A stretch of DNA of 64,000 bases. Origin: Arcobacter lacus (GTDB lineage: Bacteria > Campylobacterota > Campylobacteria > Campylobacterales > Arcobacteraceae). Position 1 is the first letter of the stretch. Every line of letters begins with the position of its first letter. The DNA lies in assembly GCF_003063295.1 (NCBI RefSeq), contig NZ_MUXF01000010.1:1-64000 (forward strand). Reading direction: 5' to 3'. Below, one piece after another: positions 52,696-62,101 of the stretch. The notes beneath the pieces were generated by a model. The model did no database searches, had not been told where the DNA came from, and was given only the letters and a program-made list of their open reading frames with translations. The position numbers and the translations under genes are program-made.

Positions 52696-53139
52696 TTATG
52701 CTAAAAGCTTTTTAACCATTTCATTTATTCTTTTTCCATCAGCAACACCAGCAAATTTTTTAGATGCAACTCCCATAACTTTTCCCATATCTTTTATTGT
52801 TGTTGCTCCAACTTCACTGATTACTTCTTTCATTCCAGATTCTAACTCTTCATCACTTAGTTGTTTTGGTAAATAAATCATAAATACATCAACTTGTTCT
52901 TGCTCTTTTTGTACTAAATCATCTCTTGAAGCAGCGCTATATTGTGCTATTGCTTCTTCTCTTTGTTTTATTCCTCTTTGAATCAGTTTGATTACTTCAG
53001 CATCATCCAAAACTCTTCTTTCGTCAACTTCAATTTGTTTTATCATTGTATTTATTGCTCTTATAGAGTCTCTTTTAACAACATTTTTTTCTCTCATTGC
53101 TGTTTTTAAATCTTCATTTAATTGTTCTTTTAAACTCAT
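52696..53139 (-). CDS. GatB/YqeY-domain protein
   Basis: Protein of 147 aa. Full-length YqeY-type helical protein: LKEQLNEDLKTAMREKNVVKRDSIRAI at the start (spread over two helices), then EQEQVDVFMIYLPKQLSDEE and GKVMGVASKKFAGVADGKRI. It resembles the tRNA-binding tail of the amidotransferase subunit GatB, but its role is not established. 38 bases downstream of the ABC-F gene on the same strand. Confidence 0.9.
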   Translation of the reverse strand: MSLKEQLNEDLKTAMREKNVVKRDSIRAINTMIKQIEVDERRVLDDAEVIKLIQRGIKQREEAIAQYSAASRDDLVQKEQEQVDVFMIYLPKQLSDEELESGMKEVISEVGATTIKDMGKVMGVASKKFAGVADGKRINEMVKKLLA

Positions 53140-53177
53140 TTAAACTCCCTTATTAAATTATTTTTTATTATATCTTT

Positions 53178-55127
53178 TTATGAATTAAAGCTCTCAATTA
53201 GCTCTTCTAGTTCTAAAAACCTTTCAACCTTTTGTTCATATAGTTCTTTAGTCTCTTCTAACTCTTTTGAAATAGCAACAATTCCTTTTTGTTCATAACA
53301 TTTTGGATTTGCTAAGCAGTTATTTATTTCTTCTAATTTTGTCTCTAATTCTTCCAATTCTTTTGGTAATAAATCATATTCTCTTTGATCTTTGTATGAT
53401 AGTTTTGTCTGTTTTTTAGCTTGTTGAGGAACTTGAACAGATGTTTTTTCTTTTTCTATTTCAAACTCTAAAGAATCAAGTTCTTTTAGCTCTTTTTCAA
53501 TCTCTAAGTATTCACTATAAGGTTGAAAACTCTCCATAATATGACCATTCCCTTGAAATACAAAGAGTTTTTTTGCTATTTTATCTACAAAATATCTATC
53601 ATGTGATACAAATATCAAAGCACCTTGAAAGTTTTGTAAATACTCTTCTAATATATTTATTGTAGGAATATCTAAGTCATTTGTTGGTTCATCAAGTATC
53701 AAACAATCAACTTTTTTTGTAAAAAGCAGGGCAAGAGCAACTCTATTTTTTTCTCCACCACTTAAAACTCCAACTTTTTTATCAAGGTATTCTCTAGGAA
53801 ATAAAAAGTTTTTCAAATATCCAAAAACATGCATATTTCTTCCATCATCGAGGATTACTCTATCTCCACCATTTGGACAGAATGTTTCTAATAAATTTTT
53901 ATTATCATCTAAACTATCTCTTTGTTGGTCAAAATATCCTATGTTAAAATCACCTTTTTTAAAAGTTCCTTTATCAATTTTTAGTTTTTCCATAAAAATT
54001 TTTAATAAAGTTGATTTTCCACTTCCATTTGGTCCAACTATTGCAATAGTATCTTTTTGTAAAATTCTAGTTGTAAAGTCTTGGATTAACTCTTTTTCAC
54101 CTAATGATTTATAAACATTGTCCAATTCATAAAGCATTTTTTTTCTATTTTGTTGTTTTTCTTCACCATTAAAAGATTTTTGTTCTCTTTGTAATTCAAG
54201 GCTCATTTTTCTAATAGCTGCAGGATTTGATCTTGCTTTTTGTTTTAAATCAAAATATTCAGATTTTCTTCTTTCGTTTCTTTTTCTTCTGGCTGTTACT
54301 CCGTGTTGCATCCAGTGAGCTTCACGTTTTACCATTCGTAAAAGATTTTCATGTTCTTTTTGCATATTTTCTAAAATTTGAGCTTTTTGCTCTAAATATG
54401 AAGAGTATCCACCATTGAACTTTCTTAATGTTCCTCCATCAACTTCAACAACGCTTGTTGCGATATTGTCAATAAAATATCTATCGTGAGAGATGAAAAG
54501 TAAAGTGAAATTGTTTTTTAATAAAAGTTGTTCTAAAAATTCAACCATATAAACATCAAGGTGGTTTGTAGGTTCATCTAAAAGTAAAACATCAGGTTTT
54601 TTCAAAATAAGCCCTGCAAGACTAACTCGACGTTGTTCTCCACCACTAAGCAAGTTTACATCTTTAAGTTCATATTGTTTTAACTGAAATTCAATTAAAA
54701 CTCTTTCAATCATATTATCTAAATCCCAAGCATTATGAAACTCTAAAAAAGAAGCCAATTCACTTTGTTTTCTTAATAACTCGTCATCTTCATAGTTCGT
54801 CATAAGTTCATTTGTGATTTTTTCGTATTCTACTTTTGCAGTTTTTAGTTCAGTTAGTTGATTTTCAATTGCTTCTCTTACTGTTAAGTTTGCTTTGAAT
54901 TTTGGTTGCTGGTCAAGCATCTCGATTTTTATTGATTTATCGATAGCCATTTCACCACTATCAGGTTCAACTGTTCTCATAATTATTTTAAAAAGTGTAG
55001 ATTTTCCTTGACCATTTTGCCCAATAACTGCAATTCTTTGTCCACTATTTAAAGTGAAATTTACATCTTTTAAAATAACTTTAGTATCGTATTGTTTTGA
55101 AATATTCTGAATGTCGATTAGTGCCAT
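53178..55127 (-). CDS. ABC-F family ATPase (Uup-like)
   Basis: Soluble protein of 649 aa with two ABC ATPase domains: Walker A GQNGQGKST and GPNGSGKST, signatures LSGGEQRRVSLA and LSGGEKNRVALA, Walker B with LLLDEPTNHLD and LILDEPTNDLD. A linker helix region (about 245-340) and a C-terminal coiled coil (ELEELETKLEEINNCL) match Uup/EttA-type ribosome-associated ABC-F proteins. ATG 55127 before ALIDIQNIS is chosen; the longer in-frame reading upstream has no support and a hydrophobic run unlike the family. Confidence 0.9.
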   Translation of the reverse strand: MALIDIQNISKQYDTKVILKDVNFTLNSGQRIAVIGQNGQGKSTLFKIIMRTVEPDSGEMAIDKSIKIEMLDQQPKFKANLTVREAIENQLTELKTAKVEYEKITNELMTNYEDDELLRKQSELASFLEFHNAWDLDNMIERVLIEFQLKQYELKDVNLLSGGEQRRVSLAGLILKKPDVLLLDEPTNHLDVYMVEFLEQLLLKNNFTLLFISHDRYFIDNIATSVVEVDGGTLRKFNGGYSSYLEQKAQILENMQKEHENLLRMVKREAHWMQHGVTARRKRNERRKSEYFDLKQKARSNPAAIRKMSLELQREQKSFNGEEKQQNRKKMLYELDNVYKSLGEKELIQDFTTRILQKDTIAIVGPNGSGKSTLLKIFMEKLKIDKGTFKKGDFNIGYFDQQRDSLDDNKNLLETFCPNGGDRVILDDGRNMHVFGYLKNFLFPREYLDKKVGVLSGGEKNRVALALLFTKKVDCLILDEPTNDLDIPTINILEEYLQNFQGALIFVSHDRYFVDKIAKKLFVFQGNGHIMESFQPYSEYLEIEKELKELDSLEFEIEKEKTSVQVPQQAKKQTKLSYKDQREYDLLPKELEELETKLEEINNCLANPKCYEQKGIVAISKELEETKELYEQKVERFLELEELIESFNS

Positions 55128-55284
55128 ATATAAAAAACCTTTATTTTGAAGTGTGGATTTTATCAAAAAAAGTGTTAGAAATGGCTTTTTAAGGTAGATG
55201 ATTTTCAATCATAAAATAAAAAATAATTATAAGTTTAATTTAATTTTAAGAAATGTATAATTTAAAAAAATAAAAGGAGTTTTT

Positions 55285-55893
55285 ATGGAAGTTTCAAATA
55301 GTACAAGTCAAGCTCTAAATACATTTAAACAAAATTCAAATGCTGGTGTAAGTAGTTCGACAACTGCAAACCAATCAGAAACTAAAGAAAAATCTTTAGA
55401 AGAAATAGTAAATGATTCTGCAACAAAAGTTGCTATATCAATGAATGCTCAATATATTTTATTTGAAATGAACGCTTCAAATGTTTCAAAAACAAATAGT
55501 CTTGCTCAATTTGGTTTAACGGGCTTAACAAGTGATCAAAATGATGTTTTAAGTTTTTTAAATGGTGGAACAAGTGATGGTTTAACGCTTAGTGATTTAG
55601 GTTATCAAGGAAAACCAATTTTACAATTGTCTCAAGATGAAGCAACAGAGCTTGTAAGTGAAGATGGATTTTTTGGAGTAACTCAAACTTCTGATAGAGT
55701 TGCAGGTTTTGTACTTAGTTTTGCAGGTGATGATTTGGAACTTTTACAAAAAGGAAGAGAAGGAATAGTAAAAGGTTTTGAAGAAGCTGAAAAACTATTT
55801 GGAGGACAACTTCCTGAGATTTCATATAAAACTCAAGAAAGAACTTTAGCTTTAATTGATGAAAAAATTAAGTCATTAAAAGGAGAAGAATAA
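55285..55893 (+). CDS. Unknown protein with a C-terminal DUF5610-like segment
   Basis: Protein of 202 aa, no signal peptide or membrane helix. N-terminal ~40 residues are rich in Ser, Thr, Asn and Gln, as in secreted or flagellum-associated proteins. The C-terminal half (LQKGREGIVKGFEEAEKLFG then LPEISYKTQERTLALID) resembles the DUF5610-type helical domain; this is from memory. Strong SD AAGGAG. Flanked by an ABC-F gene and a FAD protein, transcribed alone with a good terminator. Confidence 0.6.
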   Translation: MEVSNSTSQALNTFKQNSNAGVSSSTTANQSETKEKSLEEIVNDSATKVAISMNAQYILFEMNASNVSKTNSLAQFGLTGLTSDQNDVLSFLNGGTSDGLTLSDLGYQGKPILQLSQDEATELVSEDGFFGVTQTSDRVAGFVLSFAGDDLELLQKGREGIVKGFEEAEKLFGGQLPEISYKTQERTLALIDEKIKSLKGEE

Positions 55894-55908
55894 TCTTCTT
55901 CCTTTTTT
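55882..55908 (+). terminator. Terminator after the 202-aa unknown protein
   Basis: GGAGAAGA (55882-55889) pairs with TCTTCTTC (55894-55901) around a 4-nt loop, one G-U pair, followed by C and six T to 55908. The gene's stop codon lies in the loop. Confidence 0.65.
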
Positions 55909-55909
55909 A

Positions 55910-56503
55910 TTAAGCTTTTACATCGTGAACAACAGCTATTTTTCCTGCCCATTTTTCGAAAATATCACAAGCAACTTTTGTTCCATCTCCACTTGCGCAA
56001 GCAAACATTGTAGGAACACCACTAGCAAGTCCAGCAACATATAGATTTTCAGAAATAATATTGTTTTTATTTGCTAAATAGATTAAGTTTGGTTTTGGAA
56101 CAAAGTTATTATCTTTTACTTCAACACCCGCACACTCGATTTCAAATTTATGTAAACCTGTTGCAAGTACAACAATATTTGCTTCGAAAGTTCCAGCTTC
56201 ACTTGTGATTGAAAAAGTATCACCATTTTTTGATATTTTTGAAACAGTTGTATTTTTTAGTTCACAATCTTTATAATTTGTAAGTTGTTTTTTCATTTTC
56301 TCTAATAAATCAACTCCATTTATTCCAAATTCAACACCTGCAACATTACAATATCTTCCAACATTTAAGTCACTTTTGTTGTTATCTAAAATTAGGTATT
56401 TTTTATCTTTTGCCCAATCAAATTTGTCATTTGCGCTAGCAAGTGTTAATGCACAACCAAATCCAGCAGCTCCTGCTCCAACTATAATTACATCATATTT
56501 CAT
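55910..56503 (-). CDS. Small FAD-dependent NAD(P)-linked oxidoreductase-like protein
   Basis: Protein of 197 aa. DVIIVGAGAAGFGCALTLA at the N-terminus is the FAD-binding GxGxxG fold, ATGLHKFE follows, and NLYVAGLASG near the end is the second FAD-contact motif of the thioredoxin reductase-like family. It is about two thirds of a normal member: the NADPH domain between and the CxxC disulfide are missing, and reading frame is continuous. Start and end look natural, so it may be a true minimal FAD protein. Donor or acceptor unknown. Confidence 0.72.
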   Translation of the reverse strand: MKYDVIIVGAGAAGFGCALTLASANDKFDWAKDKKYLILDNNKSDLNVGRYCNVAGVEFGINGVDLLEKMKKQLTNYKDCELKNTTVSKISKNGDTFSITSEAGTFEANIVVLATGLHKFEIECAGVEVKDNNFVPKPNLIYLANKNNIISENLYVAGLASGVPTMFACASGDGTKVACDIFEKWAGKIAVVHDVKA

Positions 56504-56584
56504 ATCAAATCCTTTATAAAATTTTGAGTTGTTAGTATATTACTTGTCTAATAATAAGCTTCTTAAATTTTATGATAATAGTTT

Positions 56585-57286
56585 TCAAAATGTATTCATC
56601 CATAATTTTACATATTTTGCTAAATCTTGAGGATATTCCAAAGGTATAATATGGCTTGTACTTTCAAGTGAGATTATTTTTATTTTATCTTCTAAAAGAT
56701 TTATTTTTTCTAGAGCTTTTTTATTTAAAAGTCGGTCATTTTTACTATAAAATATCCAAATAGGAAAATCTAAATTTATTAGTTTTTCAAAGATATCTTT
56801 TCTATTAAGTGTAGATGTTAATTGAGTTATAAAAGTCTCTTTTCCTAATTCATCAAACATATCAATTATCGTTTTTATCAAATCTTCATCATTTTGATTT
56901 TTTTCTTCAACTAAAGATAAAGCTTTTTTGTAACTTAGTTTTAATTTACCTTTTTGTACTTTTTTTAAGTGCTCTTTTCTTTTTTCACACTCATCAATTG
57001 GAGTTGAACTTGCAGTTGCAGCAACCATAAAAAGTCTTTTTATTTTTTGTGGATATGTTATTGCAAAATATGAAGCAATATAACCACCTAAAGAAAATCC
57101 CAAAAGATTTATTTTTTCTTCATTTTTAAATTTTTCAAAAAGAATTTTATTTATTTCATCAAAATCTGTACTTTGAGGTATAGAAATATGAATGATCTCA
57201 TATTTATCATCAAGCAATGGTAAAACTCTTTTCCAAAGTCTATTATCAGTCATAAGTCCAGGAATAAAATATATTTTTTCTTTCAC
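56585..57286 (-). CDS. Alpha/beta hydrolase
   Basis: Protein of 233 aa with IYFIPGLMTDNRLW (oxyanion strand), INLLGFSLGGYIASYFA (GxSxG, nucleophile Ser), the Asp in WIFYSKNDRLLN and His in LESTSHIIPLEYP completing the catalytic triad. Similar to small epoxide-hydrolase or esterase-like enzymes; no substrate can be named. The start is a GTG at 57286. Single gene. Confidence 0.82.
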   Translation of the reverse strand: MKEKIYFIPGLMTDNRLWKRVLPLLDDKYEIIHISIPQSTDFDEINKILFEKFKNEEKINLLGFSLGGYIASYFAITYPQKIKRLFMVAATASSTPIDECEKRKEHLKKVQKGKLKLSYKKALSLVEEKNQNDEDLIKTIIDMFDELGKETFITQLTSTLNRKDIFEKLINLDFPIWIFYSKNDRLLNKKALEKINLLEDKIKIISLESTSHIIPLEYPQDLAKYVKLWMNTF

Positions 57287-57442
57287 AATAAGGCCTAAAT
57301 ATAAAGTTTAAATTTTTAAGATTGTACAAAAAATAGACTTAACTAATATTTCTTTATCTAAATAAAATAAGTTTTACTTATTTATAATAAATTAAGAATA
57401 GTTATATAATAATTTGCAAAAATTTATTAATAGGAGAATAAA

Positions 57443-57637
57443 ATGAATATATATGAGAAAATAAGAGCATTTTGCAGACCATTTAGAATTATTATTGGAT
57501 TAGTTTTAATAGCTATTGGATATTTTACAGGAATTGTGTGGTTTTATTTAGGGATTATTCCACTAGTTATAGGATTAGTTGGTTTTTGTCCAGTTTGTAT
57601 TATCAGTAAGAAATGTGCACCAAAAGTGAAATCTTAA
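57443..57637 (+). CDS. Small DUF2892/YgaP-transmembrane-like protein
   Basis: Protein of 64 aa: two hydrophobic helices (about residues 12-30 and 33-48) around PFRIIIGLVLIAIGYFTGI and a C-terminal GFCPVCIISKKCAP with three cysteines. It fits the DUF2892 / YgaP transmembrane domain family, small inner membrane proteins sometimes fused to rhodanese domains. SD AGGAG. Followed by a good terminator, so it is made alone. Confidence 0.8.
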   Translation: MNIYEKIRAFCRPFRIIIGLVLIAIGYFTGIVWFYLGIIPLVIGLVGFCPVCIISKKCAPKVKS

Positions 57638-57641
57638 AAAG

Positions 57642-57665
57642 AAAAGAGGATAAATCCTCTTTTTT
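57642..57665. terminator. Bidirectional terminator after the DUF2892 gene
   Basis: AAAAGAGGA (57642-57650) and TCCTCTTTT (57655-57663), 9-bp stem with a 4-nt TAAA loop, followed by T to 57665; the mirror flank is also AT-rich with T on the other strand, so it can stop the convergent pgp1 transcript. Confidence 0.75.
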
Positions 57666-58965
57666 ACTCTACGAAGTTTATAGTAATCATCCCATAAAAG
57701 TTATTGTCTTTATAGAATTCTACTCTATATTGTTTATTATTTGTATCTATTGAAAAGCTGTCAACCATATCAGATTTTTTTAGTAATATATCATCTTCAC
57801 TGTCAACGCCAGTTTTACTAAATCCAATAACATTTATCCTAAAAAAGTCATTTCTTACTATTTTAAAACTATTTTTTACATCTACTATTTCACCAAGTTT
57901 TGTATTTATAACTTTTCCATCTACTTCAACTTTTATAGTATCTTTATACTCTTTTACGTCAAAAATTTGAGGAAAAAGATTTGTTACATTTATGTTTCCA
58001 ATATATAGTTCATATTTATTATCAACTATTTTTGTAGCACCTAAAGAATTTTCAAATTTAAATTCATTGTTTTCTTGTTTTAAAGGTACAAATCTTAATA
58101 TTTTTCTACTGTCACTTAAGTCAAAAGCGATATTTTCATTTATTTTTACTTCACCAAAATCAAAAAGTCTTTTTTTAACTTCTTCATAATTATTTATATC
58201 AAAATCTCTTTGAAATTCGATTTCCATGATTTTCATAAACTCTTCTATTGATTTTAATTGATAAATAACTTTTTCTGTTAAATCAGTGATATTTTTGCTT
58301 GTTTCTATTGCAAATGCTGGTTTATTATTTGTTACAGCAAAATATGTAAGTGAAAGTTGCATTTGCTCATCTTTGAATTTTGTTTGAGTGTTTTTTACGC
58401 CAAAAGAGTGGAATTCTTGAAATAATTTATCACTATTTAGATTGTTTTTTACTTGAGTTGCAATTTTGTCTAAGTCACCAAATTTATCAAGTCCATTTAT
58501 CTTATCTTGATCTATTATAGTAGCTTGTCCCCAAGCTTTTGGATTGAATATTGCATTTTCATGAGTTTCTCTATAAAAACCATGTCCATCGTGTAGATTT
58601 AAAATCAAATCAACTTTTTTATCTAATATAATCTTTTTTACTCTTTCAATTATGAAATAATCAGGATCATCTTTTTCAATAACACTAAATTTTCTATTCA
58701 TATCATTATAAATTCCTCTTTGATTTGCAATGATACTATCTCCATTTATATTTGGTATAACCCAAACACTTCCTTTTGTGATTTTATAATACTTCTCAAA
58801 AAATGCAGGTGCAAAATATGCTCCTGGTTCATCTCCATGAATTCCACCAATTATAAGCAAAGTGTGGCTTGGTGTTTGAGCTTCTTTTTTGTAGATGCTG
58901 AAATCTCTATTTGTTACAGCAAAAAGGTTGATTACTAAAAGTAAAATAACAACAATAAACTTCAT
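57664..58965 (-). CDS. pgp1: Peptidoglycan DL-carboxypeptidase, Pgp1/Csd4-like
   Basis: Protein of 433 aa with a signal peptide (KFIVVILLLVINLFAV) and an M14-type zinc carboxypeptidase domain: LLIIGGIHGDEPGAYF (His and Glu metal ligands), VWVIPNINGD, GIYNDMNRKF and LILNLHDGHGFYRET (third His). This matches Pgp1 of Campylobacter and Csd4 of Helicobacter, which trim tripeptide stems in peptidoglycan to set helical or curved cell shape. Unlike Helicobacter Csd4, whose first ligand is Gln as I remember, the His is kept. C-terminal region is two smaller beta domains. Confidence 0.87.
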   Translation of the reverse strand: MKFIVVILLLVINLFAVTNRDFSIYKKEAQTPSHTLLIIGGIHGDEPGAYFAPAFFEKYYKITKGSVWVIPNINGDSIIANQRGIYNDMNRKFSVIEKDDPDYFIIERVKKIILDKKVDLILNLHDGHGFYRETHENAIFNPKAWGQATIIDQDKINGLDKFGDLDKIATQVKNNLNSDKLFQEFHSFGVKNTQTKFKDEQMQLSLTYFAVTNNKPAFAIETSKNITDLTEKVIYQLKSIEEFMKIMEIEFQRDFDINNYEEVKKRLFDFGEVKINENIAFDLSDSRKILRFVPLKQENNEFKFENSLGATKIVDNKYELYIGNINVTNLFPQIFDVKEYKDTIKVEVDGKVINTKLGEIVDVKNSFKIVRNDFFRINVIGFSKTGVDSEDDILLKKSDMVDSFSIDTNNKQYRVEFYKDNNFYGMITINFVE

Positions 58966-59008
58966 ATTTCTCCTAAGTTTCTAATACAAATTATCAAAAA
59001 TGGCTTGT

Positions 59009-59017
59009 ATAATATCA
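59009..59017 (-). promoter_or_regulatory. Extended -10 element of the pgp1-like gene
   Basis: On the minus strand TGATATTAT at 59017-59009, 44 bases upstream of the ATG at 58965. Confidence 0.4.
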
Positions 59018-59041
59018 AAACGCTATTTAGATGTGGTTTAA

Positions 59042-59407
59042 TTATGATTGGTATTTTTCACCAGCTACTACTGTAAATGTCATCTCAACTAATAATTGTG
59101 GATTTACAAGTTCTGCTTTTACACATGCACGACTTGGTGCACAATCTTGTGGAAACCATTCATCCCAAATCTCATTTAAGTCTTCAAAGTTTGCAAAATC
59201 TGTTATATAAATAGTAACAGCTAAAACTCTTGATTTATCACTATCTATTAAACCTAAACTAGCTTCCGCTTGCTCAAATATTTGTTTTACTTGACCTTTT
59301 ATATCTGCACTTGTATCACTATCTGCAATTTCTGTAAAAGTTCCTATTCCATTAAAAACTGTTATATCTGACCATCTTTTACATGGGTTTATTCTATGAA
59401 TTTTCAT
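59042..59407 (-). CDS. RidA-family reactive intermediate deaminase
   Basis: Protein of 121 aa of the YjgF/YER057c/RidA family. The conserved Arg of the active site lies in CAPSRACVKAELVNPQLLVE, with the usual opening INPCKRWSDITVFNGIGTF. RidA subgroup proteins hydrolyse reactive imines such as 2-aminoacrylate. Trimeric in the family. The Arg-containing motif fits an active member, but the subgroup substrate is not fixed by sequence. Confidence 0.87.
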   Translation of the reverse strand: MKIHRINPCKRWSDITVFNGIGTFTEIADSDTSADIKGQVKQIFEQAEASLGLIDSDKSRVLAVTIYITDFANFEDLNEIWDEWFPQDCAPSRACVKAELVNPQLLVEMTFTVVAGEKYQS

Positions 59408-59476
59408 TGTTTTATTCCTAATTTATAATTGATGTTATTGTAATTAAAAAAGATAAAATTGTTTTTAAATCTATTT

Positions 59477-59824
59477 TTATTCTCCATTTAAAACTGACAT
59501 AACAGTTGCTCTACTTGTTTTTAGTTCATTTGTGATTTTTGATATATTTAATTCACCATTTTCATTATAATAATTTTCATCATCTAACATTTTTAATATC
59601 AAATCTTTTTTTTCAAGTATCTCTTGAGATGTTTGTCTTGTTTGAAACTTGAAATCCTCTTCATCCATAGTTTTAATGGCTTCCAAATCTCTTTTTATGG
59701 TAGGAACTGTAACTTTTAACTTTTCGGCTAAATCTATTGGATTTTCAATACCTCTTAAAATCAAATCTCTTATGGCTATTCTTCTTGTTTTTATTTTGCG
59801 TCTTCGATGATAAGAGATTTTCAT
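59477..59824 (-). CDS. Predicted helix-turn-helix protein, unknown
   Basis: Protein of 115 aa. Basic N-terminus (KISYHRRRKIKTRRIAIRDL) precedes a helix-turn-helix-like segment (NPIDLAEKLKVTVPTIKRDLE), and the C-terminal part carries a second such segment (ISKITNELKTSRATVMSVL). It reads as a small DNA-binding regulator of the DeoR/GntR-like type without a ligand domain. It is 9 bases downstream of the 151-aa gene, likely in one operon. Confidence 0.65.
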   Translation of the reverse strand: MKISYHRRRKIKTRRIAIRDLILRGIENPIDLAEKLKVTVPTIKRDLEAIKTMDEEDFKFQTRQTSQEILEKKDLILKMLDDENYYNENGELNISKITNELKTSRATVMSVLNGE

Positions 59825-59833
59825 TTACTTCCT

Positions 59834-60289
59834 TTATAAAGTCTGTTTTTCTATAAACTTTTGCAAACCGGAAGTTTTCATTGGAAAATCTTTTGAAAAC
59901 TTGATAAGTTCTTTATCTAAAGTAGAAACACCTGCTTTTGTTTGAACTAAAGAGATAGTAAAAATATCATCTTTTATAGAAAATTTCACATGATTAAAAT
60001 AAACCTTTGCTTCACTAAAAATCTTATCTAAACTCAAAGTATCTTTTCTAAAAAATGGAAAAGCTTGTTTTGCTTCTCCTAAAACTTCACAAATCAGATA
60101 ATATCCTAAAGTATCAGCTGTTATATTTTTATCATAAATTTTATTTTCTTTTTTAAAAAACTCATCAATTAGTCTCACAAAAAAATCAGATGACATAACT
60201 CCAATATCTTTTAATAGTTCACTATTAATGTACTCATATATCAAAGGTGAATTTTCTTTTATGAAGGCTTTTAGTTCATTTTCTTGCAT
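59834..60289 (-). CDS. Unknown soluble protein
   Basis: Protein of 151 aa, no signal peptide or membrane helix, acidic and lysine-rich, mostly helical (YEYINSELLKDIGVMSSDFF then KKENKIYDKNITADTLGYY) with a beta-hairpin-like stretch (VKFSIKDDIFTISLVQT). No motif recognised. First gene of a two-gene run with the HTH protein, divergent from selO. Confidence 0.6.
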   Translation of the reverse strand: MQENELKAFIKENSPLIYEYINSELLKDIGVMSSDFFVRLIDEFFKKENKIYDKNITADTLGYYLICEVLGEAKQAFPFFRKDTLSLDKIFSEAKVYFNHVKFSIKDDIFTISLVQTKAGVSTLDKELIKFSKDFPMKTSGLQKFIEKQTL

Positions 60290-60323
60290 TTATGTTTCCT
60301 ATAAAATAATAACTTAGGCAGAT

Positions 60324-60329
60324 TATAAT
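60324..60329 (+). promoter_or_regulatory. selO: Putative -10 box of selO
   Basis: TATAAT at 60324-60329, 47 bases upstream of the ATG at 60377 and 35 upstream of the alternative ATG at 60365. Confidence 0.4.
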
Positions 60330-60376
60330 AAGTTTTGTTAAAATTTTGATAAATAAAAAAATTTATGGAAAATATT

Positions 60377-62080
60377 ATGATTAATGAAAACAATAAAAAA
60401 AATATAGAAACTTTTGATGAACTTACTAATTTAAGTGATTACTCTTTTATAGAAAATCTAAACAGCGACCCTGATGCAAAACACAATGGAGATAACAAAT
60501 TTCCAAGAGAGGTTTTTAGTGGACATTATGTTCCTGTAAGTCCAACTGCTATCAAAGAGCCAATATATATTTCTCATAGCATTAACTTTTTTAAAGAGTT
60601 AGGCTTTAGTGAAAACTTATTAAAATCAGATGATTTTATCAAACTCTTTTCAGGAGATATGTCAAATATCTCAAAACCTATGCAAAATATAGGTTGGGCA
60701 ACAGGATATGCGCTTTCTATTTATGGAACAGAATATTATGCTCAATGCCCTTTTCAAACGGGAAATGGTTATGGAGATGGTAGAGCAATCTCTGTTTTAG
60801 AAGCAGTAATAAATGGTAAAAGATGGGAGTTTCAACTAAAAGGTGCAGGAAGAACGCCATATTGTAGAGGTGCAGATGGAAGAGCAGTTTTAAGATCAAG
60901 TGTAAGAGAGTTTTTGGCTCAAGAACACATAAAGGCACTTGGAATTCCTACTTCAAGGTCTTTGACTCTATTTACTTCTAAAAAAGAGCAGGTAACTAGA
61001 CCTTGGTTCAATGAGAATTCTTACTCAAAAGACCCTGAAGTTATGATAGAAGAAGATGTTGCGATTACAACAAGGGTTGCCTCTTCTTTTTTAAGAGTTG
61101 GGCAAATAGAACTTTTTGGAAGACGTGCAAGAAAAAATGAACATAAAAATGCTTTAAAAGAGTTAGAAATGATTGTTTTACATTTGATTGATAGAGAATA
61201 TAGTGAAGTAATCAATAAAGATTTGAGTTTAGAAGAAAAGATAATACTACTAGCAAATGAGTTTCAAAATCGTCTTACTTCTTTAGTAGCAAATTGGATA
61301 AGAGTTGGATATTGTCAAGGAAATTTCAACAGTGATAACTGTGCAGTTGGTGGTTTTACACTTGATTATGGTCCATTTGGATTTATAGAGATGTTTGAGC
61401 CAAAATATCAATCTTGGACTGGTGGAGGAATGCACTTTTCATTTTTCAATCAACCCCTTGCAGCTTTTAAAAACTTCAAATCATTTTGTAGTGCTTTAAA
61501 ACCACTACTTAGTTCAAATAAAGAAACTTTAGAAGAACTTGAAAAAATCGAAAATAACTTTAGCAAAGTTATGCAAGAAAAGATGCAAAATATGTGGACT
61601 AAAAAACTTGGACTTGATAAGTTTGATGTTGAACTGTTTGAAGAACTAATAAATCTTATGATAGATACAAAAGTTGACTACACAATATTTTTTAGAGAAT
61701 TATCAAATATTCCCCATAATTTGAGTACTCTTGAAAAAAGTTTTTATGAAAATTTGAAAGATGAAAATATCAAACTAAGATGGAATAGTTGGCTAGAAAA
61801 GTGGAAATCACAAATAAATGTAAATGATGAAGAATCAAAACAAAAACTATCAAATCAAATGAAACTAACCAATCCAAAATATACTTTAAGAGAATGGCAT
61901 CTAGTTTGGGCTTATCAAGAAGCACAAAATGGAAACTATGAACCAGTAAATGAACTACAAGAGATAATGACAAAACCTTATGAAGAACAAACAAAAGAGA
62001 TAGAAGAGAAATACTATACTAAAAAACCAAGAGATTTTTTTGGAATAGCTGGAATATCTTATGTGAGTTGTTCGTCATAA
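60377..62080 (+). CDS. selO: SelO-family protein adenylyltransferase
   Basis: Protein of 567 aa of the SelO/YdiU/UPF0061 family, pseudokinases that transfer AMP to proteins. Family landmarks are [71 protein letters not shown] and the terminal SCSS, where the Cys is the redox residue that is selenocysteine in animals. Longer than the ~480 aa of E. coli YdiU, with a longer spacer region. ATG 60377 is preferred because GGA at 60367 spaces well; ATG 60365 lacks any SD. Confidence 0.9.
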   Translation: MINENNKKNIETFDELTNLSDYSFIENLNSDPDAKHNGDNKFPREVFSGHYVPVSPTAIKEPIYISHSINFFKELGFSENLLKSDDFIKLFSGDMSNISKPMQNIGWATGYALSIYGTEYYAQCPFQTGNGYGDGRAISVLEAVINGKRWEFQLKGAGRTPYCRGADGRAVLRSSVREFLAQEHIKALGIPTSRSLTLFTSKKEQVTRPWFNENSYSKDPEVMIEEDVAITTRVASSFLRVGQIELFGRRARKNEHKNALKELEMIVLHLIDREYSEVINKDLSLEEKIILLANEFQNRLTSLVANWIRVGYCQGNFNSDNCAVGGFTLDYGPFGFIEMFEPKYQSWTGGGMHFSFFNQPLAAFKNFKSFCSALKPLLSSNKETLEELEKIENNFSKVMQEKMQNMWTKKLGLDKFDVELFEELINLMIDTKVDYTIFFRELSNIPHNLSTLEKSFYENLKDENIKLRWNSWLEKWKSQINVNDEESKQKLSNQMKLTNPKYTLREWHLVWAYQEAQNGNYEPVNELQEIMTKPYEEQTKEIEEKYYTKKPRDFFGIAGISYVSCSS

Positions 62081-62101
62081 GTTATATTTTAAATAACTTT
62101 T
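62079..62101 (+). terminator. Weak hairpin after selO
   Basis: AAGTTAT (62079-62085) and ATAACTT (62093-62099), 7-bp stem with a 7-nt loop, then two T. A possible selO terminator. The following 62102-62237 contains no gene or other feature I can support. Confidence 0.4.

Noticed and set aside
55128-55208. Longer N-terminus for the ABC-F protein starting at 55208
   Set aside because: The added 27 residues are a hydrophobic, low-complexity reading of the intergenic region, and ATG 55127 matches the usual family start.
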